Shown in pieces: positions 45,103 through 54,401 of a stretch of 64,000 nucleotides of DNA. The translations under genes were made by a program, and so were the position numbers. Position 1 is the stretch's first letter. Every line of letters starts with the position of its first letter. The notes under the pieces are model-generated. The model searched no databases and was not told the origin of the DNA. It was given only the letters and a program-made list of their open reading frames with translations. Source of the stretch: Hyphomicrobiales bacterium (GTDB lineage Bacteria; Pseudomonadota; Alphaproteobacteria; Rhizobiales; Rhizobiaceae); the NCBI GenBank assembly GCA_900473185.1, contig UCKU01000003.1, positions 173,469 through 237,468 on the forward strand, given 5' to 3'.

Positions 45103-47415
45103 TTACGCCGGCTGCGATGCCTCGACAACAGCAAGCGCTGCCATGTTGACTACGCCGCGAGACGTGACCGACGGCGCCAGGATATGGGCTGGCATCGCGG
45201 TGCCAAGCAGGATCGGGCCGACATGCAGGCCGTCGGTCATCGACTTGACGACGCCGAGCGTGATGTTGGCCGCATCGAGGTTCGGGAAGACCAGCAGGTT
45301 GGCTTCGTCATGCAGCGTCGTGTGTGGCATGACGCGGCGGCGCAGCTCCTCGGAGATCGCGCTTTCGCCGTGCATTTCGCCGTCGACCTCGAGATCGGGA
45401 GCTGCCTCACGCACCAGCTGCAGGGCATTGCGCATCTTGGTGGCGCTTTCGGATTCGCGCGAGCCGAAGTTCGAATGCGAGACCAGGGCGGCGCGCGGGG
45501 TGATGCCGAAGCGCTTGATTTCCTCAGCGGCCAGCACAGTCGCCTCGGCGATTTCCTCAGCCGTCGGATTGAAGGTCACGTAGGTGTCGGTGAAGAAGGT
45601 CGCGCCGCGCTGGGAGATCAACAGGCTGAGTGCGGAGAAGTCGCGCACGTTCGGACGCTTGCCGATGATCTGGCGCACGTCGCGAAGGTGCTTCTCATAG
45701 CGGCCTTCGAGGCCGCAGATCAGCGCATCTGCTTCACCGCGCTTCAGTGCCAGCGCGCCGATGACGGTCGTATTGGTACGCACGATGGTGCGGGCTGCTT
45801 CCGGGATGACGCCGCGGCGTCCGACCAGCTGCAGATAGAGATCGACATATTCGCGGAAGCGCGGATCGTCCTCGGGGTTGATAACCTCGAAATCCGACAG
45901 AGGGCGGATGCGCAGGCCGTAACGCTTCAGGCGCGTCTCGATGACCTGCGGACGGCCGATGATGATCGGCTCGGCAATGCCTTCTTCGATCAGCACCTGG
46001 GCGGCGCGCAGCACGCGTTCGTCTTCGCCTTCGGAGAAGATGACGCGCTTGCGCTCTGCCGTCTTTGCCGCCGTGAAGATCGGCTTCATGATGAAGCCGG
46101 AGCGGAAGACGAAGCGGTTCAGCTGGTCTAGATAGACATCGAAATCGGTGATCGGCCGGCGGGCGACGCCGCTTTCGGCAGCAGCCTTGGCGACAGCAGG
46201 CGCGATGCGCAGGATGAGGCGCGGATCGAAGGGCGAAGGGATGAGATAGTCGGGGCCGAAGACCGGGGTTTCACCGGAATAGGCGCGGGCAGCAACGTCC
46301 GACGGCTCTTCGCGGGCGAGGGCCGCGATGGCGCGCACGGCCGCCATCTTCATTTCCTCGTTGATCGTCTCGGCGCCACAGTCCAGCGCGCCCCTGAAAA
46401 TATAGGGGAAGCAGAGGACGTTGTTGACCTGGTTCGGGAAGTCGGAGCGGCCGGTGCAGATCATCGCGTCCGGGCGGGCAGCGCGGGCGAGATCCGGCAT
46501 GATCTCCGGCGTCGGGTTGGCAAGCGCCATGATGAGCGGCTTGTCGGCCATCTGTGCCAGCAGTTCCGGCTTCAGGACGCCGGCAGCGGAGAGGCCGAGG
46601 AAGACATCGGCGCCGCCGATGTTTTCGGCAAGCGTGCGCGTGTCGCTCTTCTGGGCGTAGATCGCCTTCCACTCGTCCATCAGCTCGACACGGCCTTCAT
46701 AGACGAGACCTTCGAGATCGTGGACCCAGATATTTTCGCGCTTGGCGCCAAGCGTCACAAGCAGGTTGAGACAGGCGAGCGCTGCCGCACCGGCGCCTGA
46801 CGCAACGATCTTTACTTCGTCGATCTTCTTGCCGGCAAGCTCGAGGCCGTTGAGGATGGCGGCGGCGACGATGATTGCGGTACCGTGCTGGTCATCGTGG
46901 AAGACCGGGATCTTCATCTTTTCGCGCAGCTGCTTCTCGATGCGGAAGCATTCAGGGGCCTTGATGTCTTCAAGGTTGATGCCGCCAAAGGTCGGCTCGA
47001 GCGAGGCGACGGTAGCGACCATCTGGTCGACATCTGGCGCATCCACTTCGATATCGAAGACGTCGATGCCGGCGAATTTCTTGAAGAGGACAGCCTTGCC
47101 TTCCATGACCGGCTTGGAGGCGAGCGGGCCGATGTTGCCGAGGCCGAGCACGGCGGTGCCGTTGGAGATGACGGCAACGAGATTGGCGCGGGACGTATAG
47201 TCGGCGGCCTGCTCCGGATTGTCACGGATGGCGAGGCAGGGAGCGGCGACACCCGGAGAATAGGCGAGCGCCAGATCGCGCTGGTTGCCGAGCGGCTTGG
47301 TCGCCTGGATTTCCAGCTTGCCGGGGCGCGGATAGCGGTGGAAGAAAAGCGCCTGCTCGTCGAGACTGCCGCCCGTCAAATTCTTTTCCGATTTGGATTT
47401 TTCCTGGTGATCCAT
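45103..47415 (-). CDS. dme: Malic enzyme with phosphotransacetylase-like domain (MaeB/Dme type)
   Basis: The 770-residue product makes pyruvate and CO2 from malate. The malic-enzyme half shows YPRPGKLEIQATKPLGNQRD, AYSPGVAAPCLAI, VFHDDQHGTAIIVAAA and the nucleotide loop VASGAGAAALACLNLL. The C-terminal 330 residues form a phosphotransacetylase-like domain (FSEGEDERVLRAAQVLIEEG, ISQRGATFFTDTYV). In Sinorhizobium two such enzymes exist: Dme (NAD, needed in nodules) and Tme (NADP). The length and N-terminus resemble Dme from memory, but cofactor choice is not proven. The start at 47415 follows GGAGG. Confidence 0.93.
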   Translation of the reverse strand: MDHQEKSKSEKNLTGGSLDEQALFFHRYPRPGKLEIQATKPLGNQRDLALAYSPGVAAPCLAIRDNPEQAADYTSRANLVAVISNGTAVLGLGNIGPLASKPVMEGKAVLFKKFAGIDVFDIEVDAPDVDQMVATVASLEPTFGGINLEDIKAPECFRIEKQLREKMKIPVFHDDQHGTAIIVAAAILNGLELAGKKIDEVKIVASGAGAAALACLNLLVTLGAKRENIWVHDLEGLVYEGRVELMDEWKAIYAQKSDTRTLAENIGGADVFLGLSAAGVLKPELLAQMADKPLIMALANPTPEIMPDLARAARPDAMICTGRSDFPNQVNNVLCFPYIFRGALDCGAETINEEMKMAAVRAIAALAREEPSDVAARAYSGETPVFGPDYLIPSPFDPRLILRIAPAVAKAAAESGVARRPITDFDVYLDQLNRFVFRSGFIMKPIFTAAKTAERKRVIFSEGEDERVLRAAQVLIEEGIAEPIIIGRPQVIETRLKRYGLRIRPLSDFEVINPEDDPRFREYVDLYLQLVGRRGVIPEAARTIVRTNTTVIGALALKRGEADALICGLEGRYEKHLRDVRQIIGKRPNVRDFSALSLLISQRGATFFTDTYVTFNPTAEEIAEATVLAAEEIKRFGITPRAALVSHSNFGSRESESATKMRNALQLVREAAPDLEVDGEMHGESAISEELRRRVMPHTTLHDEANLLVFPNLDAANITLGVVKSMTDGLHVGPILLGTAMPAHILAPSVTSRGVVNMAALAVVEASQPA

Positions 47416-47661
47416 CGCCGCCTCCAGCGTTGTTCGAAGTCTTTTGAAGACTCCTCCATACATCAATCGACCGGCCGGAACAGTATGGAAATGGCCGCAG
47501 CGGAACTTTTTGACCTGATGGTAACGGGGAAGGCTCTAACCGGTGGATTGAACGGCTTTGCAGGGATTTCCTGCGGTTTGTCATCTTCCTGATACACGAG
47601 TCTGATTTTGGAAGACCAGACGAAGAACGATGGGACACGAGCGGAAAGGCTTGTGACAGAC

Positions 47662-48474
47662 ATGATGGAACCTCGGCGCTTCCGCACCCTCTTCATTTCC
47701 GATGTGCATCTCGGCTCGAAGGCCGCCAAGGCGGATTTCCTGCTGGATTTCCTGAAATACCACGAGGCAGACACGATCTACCTCGTCGGTGATATCGTCG
47801 ATGGCTGGCGCCTGAAGCGCAGCTGGTACTGGCCGCAGGTCTGTAACGACGTGGTCCAGAAGCTCTTGCGCAAGGCGCGCAAGGGTACGCGCGTCGTCTA
47901 TATTCCCGGCAACCACGACGAATTCCTGCGCGCCTTTCCGGGCATGCATTTTGGCGGCATCGAGGTCGTCGACCGCATCGTCCATGACGGCGCCGACGGC
48001 AAGAAGTACCTGATCCTGCATGGCGACGAATTCGACGTCGTCGTGCGCAACGCGCGTCTACTCGCCTATCTCGGCGACTGGGCCTACGACACGGCGATCC
48101 GCATCAACATCGTGCTCGCAGCGGTCCGCCGGCGTCTCGGCATGCCCTACTGGTCCTTCTCGGCCTGGGCCAAGCTGCAGGTCAAACACGCCGTCAACTT
48201 CATCGGCGAGTTCCAGCGCGTGGTTGCCGAGGAAGCCCGCAAAAGCGGTGCCGACGGCGTCATCTGTGGCCATATCCATCACGCCGTGATCGAGGATCTC
48301 GACGGGATCCGTTACATCAACACCGGCGACTGGGTCGAAAGCTGCACAGCGATCGTCGAGCATGAAGACGGCAGGTTCGAACTCATCACCTGGCGTGCGC
48401 TGACCAGCAATGTGCCGGCATTGACCTCTCTCGAATTGCTTGAAGAGGGCGATCTTGCCCCGCAGGCTGCCTGA
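47662..48474 (+). CDS. LpxH-like metallophosphoesterase
   Basis: This is a 270-residue calcineurin-type phosphoesterase with dimetal motifs FISDVHLGSK, LVGDIVDGWRL, IPGNHDEFLR, LHGDEFD and VICGHIHHA. The set matches UDP-2,3-diacylglucosamine diphosphatases, which act in lipid A synthesis at the inner face of the membrane. Many rhizobia use the unrelated LpxI for that step, so this protein could have another phospholipid or nucleotide substrate. ATG 47662 and 47665 are the most likely starts; GGAAAGG lies about 12 bases upstream. Confidence 0.85.
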   Translation: MMEPRRFRTLFISDVHLGSKAAKADFLLDFLKYHEADTIYLVGDIVDGWRLKRSWYWPQVCNDVVQKLLRKARKGTRVVYIPGNHDEFLRAFPGMHFGGIEVVDRIVHDGADGKKYLILHGDEFDVVVRNARLLAYLGDWAYDTAIRINIVLAAVRRRLGMPYWSFSAWAKLQVKHAVNFIGEFQRVVAEEARKSGADGVICGHIHHAVIEDLDGIRYINTGDWVESCTAIVEHEDGRFELITWRALTSNVPALTSLELLEEGDLAPQAA

Positions 48475-48490
48475 ATAATGTGTGCGTACC

Positions 48491-48509
48491 GCACCGGCCT
48501 AGCCGGTGC
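48491..48509. terminator. GC-rich hairpin after the LpxH-like gene
   Basis: A perfect 8-bp stem (GCACCGGC / GCCGGTGC, loop CTA) sits 17 bp after the stop codon. The T-run is poor, so it may be a weak terminator. Confidence 0.45.
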
Positions 48510-48558
48510 ATCATGAATTTAGCCGTTGCCACCAGGCGACAGGCCCCATTTATTTTTT

Positions 48559-48593
48559 AAATCGTTTCGATTTCTATCCGTATCGTTTCGATA
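48559..48593. promoter_or_regulatory. Tandem palindromic operator sites before the MFS gene
   Basis: Two copies of ATCG-TTT-CGAT occur as AAATCGTTTCGATTT (48559-48573) and TATCGTTTCGATA (48581-48593), with centres 21 bp apart, which is two helical turns. They lie about 70-105 bp before the MFS start. This is the layout of cooperative dimer sites for a repressor or activator. The binding protein is unknown. Confidence 0.6.
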
Positions 48594-48663
48594 GGGCTAT
48601 TTCTCGCCATAGTCGTGTCGGATTGGATGTGTTAGGCAACGCAGAGTTTCCTTCAGGTCCATC

Positions 48664-49884
48664 ATGATTCCCGCACAAAATCCCTCGACGGGTGAGGGAG
48701 CGCCGCCGCGTTTCCGGCTGCTCAGCGCGCTTTGTTACAGCGCGCCGCTGCTGGTCAACGGTATCGTCCTGCCCTTCTTCCCCGTCTGGCTTGCGACTCA
48801 CCAGTTCAACGATCATCAGATCGGCACGATCCTCGCCGTGCCGATGGTGGTGCGCGTTCTCGTGGCGCCAATCGTGGCGGTCTTTGCCGACCGCATGCAG
48901 GAGCGGGCGCATGTGCTCCTATGGTCGGGCATGCTCTCGCTGCTGACGGCCATCGCGCTCTACTGGACGAGCAATTTCTGGCCGGTGCTGATCGTCTTTG
49001 CGCTCCAGGGCGCGACCTTTGCCCCTTATGTGCCTGTCGTCGAATCGATCGTGATTTCGGGCGTGCGCCGCTGGGGGCTCGATTACGGCTCCATGCGCGT
49101 CTGGGGCTCGATCGCTTTCATTATTTCGACGCTCACCGGCGGCGAGCTGGTCGGGCGCTGGGGTGGCGGCATGGTGCTGCCCGTTATGATCTTCGGTTTC
49201 GTGCTGACGATTACGATGGCGGTCTTCTGTCCGCGCATCGGGCCGACACGGCGGCGCGGCCAGCCGATCAATCTTCCGGCGACCACGGGCAGCGGCCTGC
49301 GCGAGCCGCATCTGCTGCTTTTGCTGCTCGGCGTGTCGATCCAGCAGTCAAGCCATGCGCTGCTCAACGCCTTTTCATCGATCTACTGGCACCAGCTCGG
49401 CTTTTCGGGCACCGAAGTCGGCATTCTCTGGAGCGCCGGTGTGGCCTCTGAGGTGACGGTGTTCTTCTTGTCGCGGCGCCTCAACCGCCGCTTCAATGCC
49501 TGGACACTGATCCGCTTCGGCTGCGCCGTCAGCATCTGCCGGTGGGTGTTCTTCCCGACGGAGACAAGCTTTATCGGCTTCTTCATGCTGCAATGCCTGC
49601 ACGGCTTCACCTATGCCTTCGTGCATACTGGCGTGCAACGGCGCATCGTCGCGACGGTGCAGGAGACGCAGGAAGCCTCGGCCCAGGGTGCCTATTTCTT
49701 CCATATCGGCATGGCCTCGGGCCTGATGACGATCGCTTCGGGCTATATCTATTCCGCGCTCGGCCTCGACAGCTATTATGTCATGGCCTGTGTCGCCGCC
49801 TTCGGGCTCGCCCTCGTCATCATCGCCTACTATCTTCAGCCCCAGAGGCTGGCTTCCGGCGGAAATACGAGAGAGCCAGCATAA
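48664..49884 (+). CDS. MFS transporter of the PPP/HcaT type
   Basis: The product has 406 residues and 12 helices. It matches MFS_1-like/HcaT-type proteins (RLLSALCYSAPLLVNGIVLP then FFPVWLATHQFNDHQIGTIL, and RRWGLDYGSMRVWGSIAFII). Members of this branch transport phenylpropionate-like or nucleoside-like substrates, or are uncharacterised. Two palindromic sites lie upstream. The 3' end overlaps the convergent epimerase gene by 49 bp. The substrate is unknown. Confidence 0.87.
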   Translation: MIPAQNPSTGEGAPPRFRLLSALCYSAPLLVNGIVLPFFPVWLATHQFNDHQIGTILAVPMVVRVLVAPIVAVFADRMQERAHVLLWSGMLSLLTAIALYWTSNFWPVLIVFALQGATFAPYVPVVESIVISGVRRWGLDYGSMRVWGSIAFIISTLTGGELVGRWGGGMVLPVMIFGFVLTITMAVFCPRIGPTRRRGQPINLPATTGSGLREPHLLLLLLGVSIQQSSHALLNAFSSIYWHQLGFSGTEVGILWSAGVASEVTVFFLSRRLNRRFNAWTLIRFGCAVSICRWVFFPTETSFIGFFMLQCLHGFTYAFVHTGVQRRIVATVQETQEASAQGAYFFHIGMASGLMTIASGYIYSALGLDSYYVMACVAAFGLALVIIAYYLQPQRLASGGNTREPA

Positions 49885-50819
49885 TTCAGGCCGGGTTCGC
49901 GGTCGCGGGCAAGCAGCAACGGGCCGTCGAGATCGACGAAATCGGCATCCTGCGCCAAAAGCACGGCAGGCGCCATCGCAAGCGAGGTGCCGACCATGCA
50001 GCCGATCATGATCGAGAAGCCGAGCCGCTGTGCTTCCTCCTTCATTTCCAGCGCTTCCGTCAGGCCGCCGGTTTTATCGAGCTTGATGTTGATCGCGTCG
50101 TAGCGGTCGGCAAGGCTTGCGAGGTCGCCAGTGTGGTGGACGCTTTCATCGGCGCAGACGAGCACATGGCGGGCGATCTCGGCCAGCATGTCGTCGCGTC
50201 CGGCCGGCAGCGGCTGCTCCACCAGCGCGATATTGGCTTCGGCAGCGATGCGCAGGTGATGTTCCAGCCGATCTTCCGGCCAGCCTTCGTTGGCATCGAG
50301 AATGATGGCGCAATCAGGCGCGGCGGCGCGCACCGCCCGGATGCGGCTCTCGTCATCGTCAGTACCGACCTTGACCTTCAGGAGCGGGCGCTGCGCATGT
50401 TCACGCGCCTGGGCGGCCATGACATCGGGTTCTCCGAGCGAGATCGTATAGGCCGTCGTCAGCGGTTTCAGCTTGCGCAGATCGAGCCGGTCGGCGACGC
50501 TCCTGCCTGACAGTTTGGATTCGAGATCCCAGAGCGCGCAATCGACGGCATTGCGGGCCGCTCCCGGCGGCATGGCATGCAGCAACGCGGCCCGCGAAAT
50601 GCCGTCCTCGATCAGCGGGCGGGCTGCTTCGATCTGCGCCATCACGCTTTCCATCGTCTCGCCGTAGCGGCGGTAGGGCACGCATTCGCCCAAACCCCTG
50701 GCACCTGATTCTGTCAACGTGCAGGTGATCACGTCCGCCGAGGTCTTTGCCCCCCGCGAGATGGTGAAAGTTCCCGCAATCGGGAATGAATTCATCTGGA
50801 TATCAAGATTGCGCGGCAT
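49836..50819 (-). CDS. Dipeptide epimerase (L-Ala-D/L-Glu epimerase type)
   Basis: This is a 327-residue enolase-superfamily enzyme. The second catalytic lysine motif is LLKVKVGTDDDESRI, the metal ligands lie in IILDANEGW, LVEQPLPAG and VCADESVH, and the opposing lysine is in INIKLDKTGGLTEA. It matches epimerases that convert L-Ala-D-Glu, from peptidoglycan turnover, to L-Ala-L-Glu for recycling. A nearby L,D-transpeptidase and carboxypeptidase fit a cell-wall setting. Other dipeptides are possible. The start at 50819 is close to the mla operon on the other strand. Confidence 0.9.
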   Translation of the reverse strand: MPRNLDIQMNSFPIAGTFTISRGAKTSADVITCTLTESGARGLGECVPYRRYGETMESVMAQIEAARPLIEDGISRAALLHAMPPGAARNAVDCALWDLESKLSGRSVADRLDLRKLKPLTTAYTISLGEPDVMAAQAREHAQRPLLKVKVGTDDDESRIRAVRAAAPDCAIILDANEGWPEDRLEHHLRIAAEANIALVEQPLPAGRDDMLAEIARHVLVCADESVHHTGDLASLADRYDAINIKLDKTGGLTEALEMKEEAQRLGFSIMIGCMVGTSLAMAPAVLLAQDADFVDLDGPLLLARDREPGLNYAGSLVFPPEASLWG

Positions 50820-50938
50820 ATTTGCTCTCCTGCGAGCATGGAAATTGCGCGTTCGTTCTGTATATTAACGCGCCGGGCGGCGAATATCACGTTCGCGAGT
50901 CGGGACTGTCGCTGCAAGCATTGAAAGACACAAGTATT

Positions 50939-52090
50939 TTGAAGTCCGAGAAACGCAACGCCGCCTCGCTGCATGTGGACGACCGAGCCGGGAGCTCGGC
51001 CCAGCATGTGCATCTTGAAGGCAATTGGCGCAGCGCCAACATCCATCTCGTCCTCCAGGATTTCGAGAAGCTGTCGCGCAACAATAGCGGCGACCTGACG
51101 CTCGATCTTTCCGATGTCACCGACATCGACACGGCCGGCATCTGGTTGCTTTGCCGGCTAAAGAAACAGCAGGAAGAGGCCGGACGAACGGTCCGTTTCG
51201 AGGGCACGAACCAGCATATCGACGAGCTGATCGCTACCTTCTCCAGGGAGCCTGAAAAGCAGGAGCCCGAGCAGAAGCAGAAGCTCTCGCTCGTCGAGCG
51301 CATCCTCGCACCGATCGGGCGGATGACCCTCGATGTCTGGGACAATGTCGCCGCCTCCATGTATATCCTTGGTTCGGCGGTGCGCGGCGCGCAAATGAAA
51401 TTCGGCCGCGGCAGCGGCGTTTCGCCGGCCTCGATCGTCAACCAGATTGACCATATGGGCGTGCGCGCCGTTCCGATCATCCTGCTGATGTCCTTCCTGA
51501 TCGGTGCAATCATCGCGCAGCAGGGCGCCTTCCAGCTTCGATATTTCGGTGCGGAAATCTTCGTCGTCGACCTCGTCGGCATCCTGCAGCTTCGTGAAAT
51601 CGGCGTGCTTCTGACCGCGATCATGATCGCCGGCCGATCGGGCAGCGCGATCACCGCCGAGATCGGCTCGATGAAAATGCGTGAAGAGGTCGACGCGCTG
51701 AAGGTGATGGGCCTCAACCCGATCGGCGTGCTGATCTTCCCGCGACTGGTGGCGCTGACCGTTGCGCTTCCGCTTCTGACCGTGATTGCCAACTTTGCTT
51801 CGCTGGCGGGTGCCGCTGCCGTCGCCTATCTTTATTCCGGCATTACATTCGCAACCTTCCTGTCGCGCCTGCATGAGGCTGTAACGCTTTCGACCATATT
51901 GGCCGGCATGATCAAGGCGCCGTTCATGGCGCTCGTCATCGGCATCGTCGCAGCTGTCGAGGGCCTGAAGGTCGGCGGCAGTGCTGAATCGCTCGGCCAG
52001 CATGTGACGGCCTCCGTCGTGAAGGCGATTTTCGTCGTCATCCTGATGGACGGGCTTTTTGCGATGTTCTATGCAGCGATCGATTTCTGA
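50939..52090 (+). CDS. mlaE: MlaE-type ABC permease with N-terminal STAS domain
   Basis: This is the first gene of an Mla-type lipid transporter. A STAS-like N-terminal domain (LTLDLSDVTDIDTAGIWLLC) is followed by an MlaE permease with AVPIILLMSFLIGAIIAQQG, LREIGVLLTAIMIAGRSGSA and the conserved EEVDALKVMGLNP loop. Such STAS-MlaE fusions occur in several alphaproteobacteria. No ATG fits well; TTG 50939 is chosen because the STAS domain starts right after it. Longer starts (TTG 50921, ATG 50786) overlap the divergent epimerase gene. The stop is 1 bp before the mlaF start. Confidence 0.88.
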   Translation: MKSEKRNAASLHVDDRAGSSAQHVHLEGNWRSANIHLVLQDFEKLSRNNSGDLTLDLSDVTDIDTAGIWLLCRLKKQQEEAGRTVRFEGTNQHIDELIATFSREPEKQEPEQKQKLSLVERILAPIGRMTLDVWDNVAASMYILGSAVRGAQMKFGRGSGVSPASIVNQIDHMGVRAVPIILLMSFLIGAIIAQQGAFQLRYFGAEIFVVDLVGILQLREIGVLLTAIMIAGRSGSAITAEIGSMKMREEVDALKVMGLNPIGVLIFPRLVALTVALPLLTVIANFASLAGAAAVAYLYSGITFATFLSRLHEAVTLSTILAGMIKAPFMALVIGIVAAVEGLKVGGSAESLGQHVTASVVKAIFVVILMDGLFAMFYAAIDF

Positions 52091-52091
52091 C

Positions 52092-52943
52092 ATGGCGGGC
52101 GACGTGGATCAGCAACCGATCGAAACGAGCAAAAACGGCAATCGGGATGTCGTGCTGTCGGCGCGCGACGTCACGGTCGCCTTCGGCCCCAAGGTGGTGC
52201 TCGACAAGCTCAATCTCGATATCTATCGCGGCGAGATCCTCGGCTTCGTCGGCGCTTCGGGTACCGGCAAATCGGTGCTGATGCGCACCGTTCTGCGCCT
52301 GCTGCCGCGCCGCTCCGGCACCATCAAGATCCTGGGCCAGGATTTCGACGAGCTGGATGAGCCGGAACGCAATGCGCTCGACATGCGTCTCGGCGTTCTC
52401 TTTCAGCAGGGCGCGCTCTTCTCCTCACTGACGGTGAAGGAGAATATCCAGGTGCCGATGCGCGAATATCTCGATCTGCCTGCTACGCTGATGGATGAGC
52501 TGGCGCATCTGAAGATCCGCATGGTGGGGCTCGCGGCAGACGCTGCCGACAAATATCCTTCCGAACTCTCCGGCGGCATGATCAAGCGTGCAGCACTCGC
52601 CCGCGCACTGGCGCTCGATCCCGAACTCGTCTTCCTCGACGAGCCGACATCGGGCCTCGATCCCATTGGTGCTGCGGAATTCGACGAGCTGATCGCCAAT
52701 CTGCGTGATAGCCTGGGGTTAACCGTCTATATGGTGACCCACGACCTCGACAGCCTGTTTTCGGTCTGCGACCGTATTGCCGTGCTTGGAAAGAAGCGGG
52801 TAATGGTGGAAGGAACGATCGACGACATGCTGGCCTACGACGATCCGTGGGTTCAGGCCTACTTCAAGGGCAAGCGCGCGCGTTCGATCGTGCCGCAGGA
52901 CGACGCGCCGGCGGCCCGGGCGCAGCATGACAGCGGGAAGTGA
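52092..52943 (+). CDS. mlaF: MlaF-type ABC transporter ATPase
   Basis: This is a 283-residue ABC ATPase that powers phospholipid movement with MlaE. The Walker A is FVGASGTGKSVLMR, the signature is YPSELSGGMIKRAALARAL (SGGM, typical of MlaF), and the Walker B is LVFLDEPTSGLDP, followed by the His switch VTHDLDSLF. The ATG at 52092 is 1 bp after the mlaE stop, so translation is coupled. Confidence 0.94.
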   Translation: MAGDVDQQPIETSKNGNRDVVLSARDVTVAFGPKVVLDKLNLDIYRGEILGFVGASGTGKSVLMRTVLRLLPRRSGTIKILGQDFDELDEPERNALDMRLGVLFQQGALFSSLTVKENIQVPMREYLDLPATLMDELAHLKIRMVGLAADAADKYPSELSGGMIKRAALARALALDPELVFLDEPTSGLDPIGAAEFDELIANLRDSLGLTVYMVTHDLDSLFSVCDRIAVLGKKRVMVEGTIDDMLAYDDPWVQAYFKGKRARSIVPQDDAPAARAQHDSGK

Positions 52944-52952
52944 CCGGAGACG

Positions 52953-54323
52953 ATGGAAACCAAAGCCAATTACACGATCGTCGGTTTTTTCACCGTTCTG
53001 GTGATCGCAGCCGCATTCGGCTTCGTCTACTGGATGGCCGAATATGGCCGCAGCGGGCCGATGGCTGAGCTGATCGTGCGCATTCCAGGCTCTGCCAACG
53101 GTTTGAGCGTCGGTTCGCCTGTTCGATTCAACGGCATCCAGGTCGGCTCGGTGCAGTCGCTCTCCATCGATGCCGACGATCCACAATATTCGCTGGCCTT
53201 TACCGAAGTGCGCTCGGATGCGCCGATCTATCCGTCCACCAAGGCCGCCCTTGAAATCCAGGGCCTGACGGGTGCTGCCTATATCGAGCTTTCCGGTGGT
53301 CGCAAGGAAGACAAGAACATTCTCCAGCAGGCGCTGGAAAGCGGCAAACGCGCCGTGATCGTCGCCGACCAGTCGAGCGTCACCAACCTGCTCGCCACCG
53401 CCGACAAGATCCTCGACCGCGCCAATGACGCCGTCGGCGACGTGCAGGGCTTCGTGCGCGATGCGCGCGGGCCGCTGACCAAGACCCTGCAGAATGCAGA
53501 AACTTTCTCGGATGCGCTTGCCAAGAATTCCGGCAATATCGACAGCTTCCTGCAGAGCGTGGGCGATCTCTCCAATACGGTGCGCAACGTCTCGGGCCGG
53601 GTGGACTCGACGCTTGCGGCTGTCGAAGATCTGGTAAAGGCGGTAGATGCGAAGAAGATCAACACGATCCTGAGCAATGCCGAGAAGGTGAGCCGTGACA
53701 TAGCCGACGCCTCCGGCGATCTGAAGGGCTTGGTCGCCAAAGTCGACCAGACGGTGACGACCTACAACGAATTCGGCAAGAAGGCGCAGGTCACACTCGA
53801 TCGCGTCGATACGCTGGTCGCCGCCATCGACGCCAACAAGGTCAAGGGTTCGGTCGATGATATCGCCCAGGCGACGAAGGATGCGCGCGCCGCCGTCGCC
53901 TCGATCCGCGATGTGACCACCACGGTCGCTGACCGCCGCAAGGATATCGATCAGACGATCCAGGACGTCCAGCAGATGGCCAACAAGCTGAACTCGGCTT
54001 CGACGCGCGTCGACGGCATCCTCATCAAGGTCGATGCGCTGCTCGGCTCAGACAACACGAATTCGCTCTTCACCGAGGCGCGCGCGACGCTCGAATCCTT
54101 CAAGAAGGTCGCCGACAACGTCAATACGCGCATCGGGCCGATCGCCGACAATCTGCAGCGGTTCTCGGGCAGTGGCCTGAGTGACGTGCAGACGCTGGTC
54201 AACGAGCTGCGCGGCACGGCGAACAACCTCAACAATGCCATCAGCAATTTCGACCAGAACCCGCAGCGGATCATTTTCGGCGGGCCGACGGTCAAGCAAT
54301 ATGACGGGCGCACGCGGCGCTAG
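52953..54323 (+). CDS. mlaD: MlaD-type MCE-domain lipid-binding protein
   Basis: The product has 456 residues. One N-terminal membrane anchor (YTIVGFFTVLVIAAAFGFVY) precedes an MCE domain (about residues 39-115: SANGLSVGSPVRFNGIQVGS then EIQGLTGAAYIELSGG). A long periplasmic coiled region follows with heptad-rich segments (VAAIDANKVKGSVDDIAQAT). MlaD forms a ring above the permease that passes lipids between membranes. It is longer than E. coli MlaD (183 residues) because of the coiled extension, which could bridge the periplasm. CGGAGA precedes the ATG. Confidence 0.93.
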   Translation: METKANYTIVGFFTVLVIAAAFGFVYWMAEYGRSGPMAELIVRIPGSANGLSVGSPVRFNGIQVGSVQSLSIDADDPQYSLAFTEVRSDAPIYPSTKAALEIQGLTGAAYIELSGGRKEDKNILQQALESGKRAVIVADQSSVTNLLATADKILDRANDAVGDVQGFVRDARGPLTKTLQNAETFSDALAKNSGNIDSFLQSVGDLSNTVRNVSGRVDSTLAAVEDLVKAVDAKKINTILSNAEKVSRDIADASGDLKGLVAKVDQTVTTYNEFGKKAQVTLDRVDTLVAAIDANKVKGSVDDIAQATKDARAAVASIRDVTTTVADRRKDIDQTIQDVQQMANKLNSASTRVDGILIKVDALLGSDNTNSLFTEARATLESFKKVADNVNTRIGPIADNLQRFSGSGLSDVQTLVNELRGTANNLNNAISNFDQNPQRIIFGGPTVKQYDGRTRR

Positions 54324-54369
54324 CGCAATTCCAGCAAAAGTGTGTAGCGGTTTTACGTCCGGAATTGCG
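54324..54369. repeat. 46-bp GCAATTCC palindromic element, copy 2
   Basis: This is the inverted counterpart of the element at 9793: GCAATTCCAGCAAAAGT...GGAATTGCG with a conserved inner AAAAC/GTTTT. It lies between mlaD and the lipoprotein gene, inside the operon, so its RNA would fold between two reading frames. Several substitutions separate the two copies, mostly in the loop and adjoining core. Confidence 0.72.
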
Positions 54370-54401
54370 GGAAAGAAAACAGAGGTCAGGGGTAGCGTAA
54401 T

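Noticed and set aside
50786..50938. N-terminal extension of the mlaE-like permease from ATG 50786
   Set aside because: It overlaps the divergent epimerase gene, has no ribosome site at proper spacing and adds no domain.
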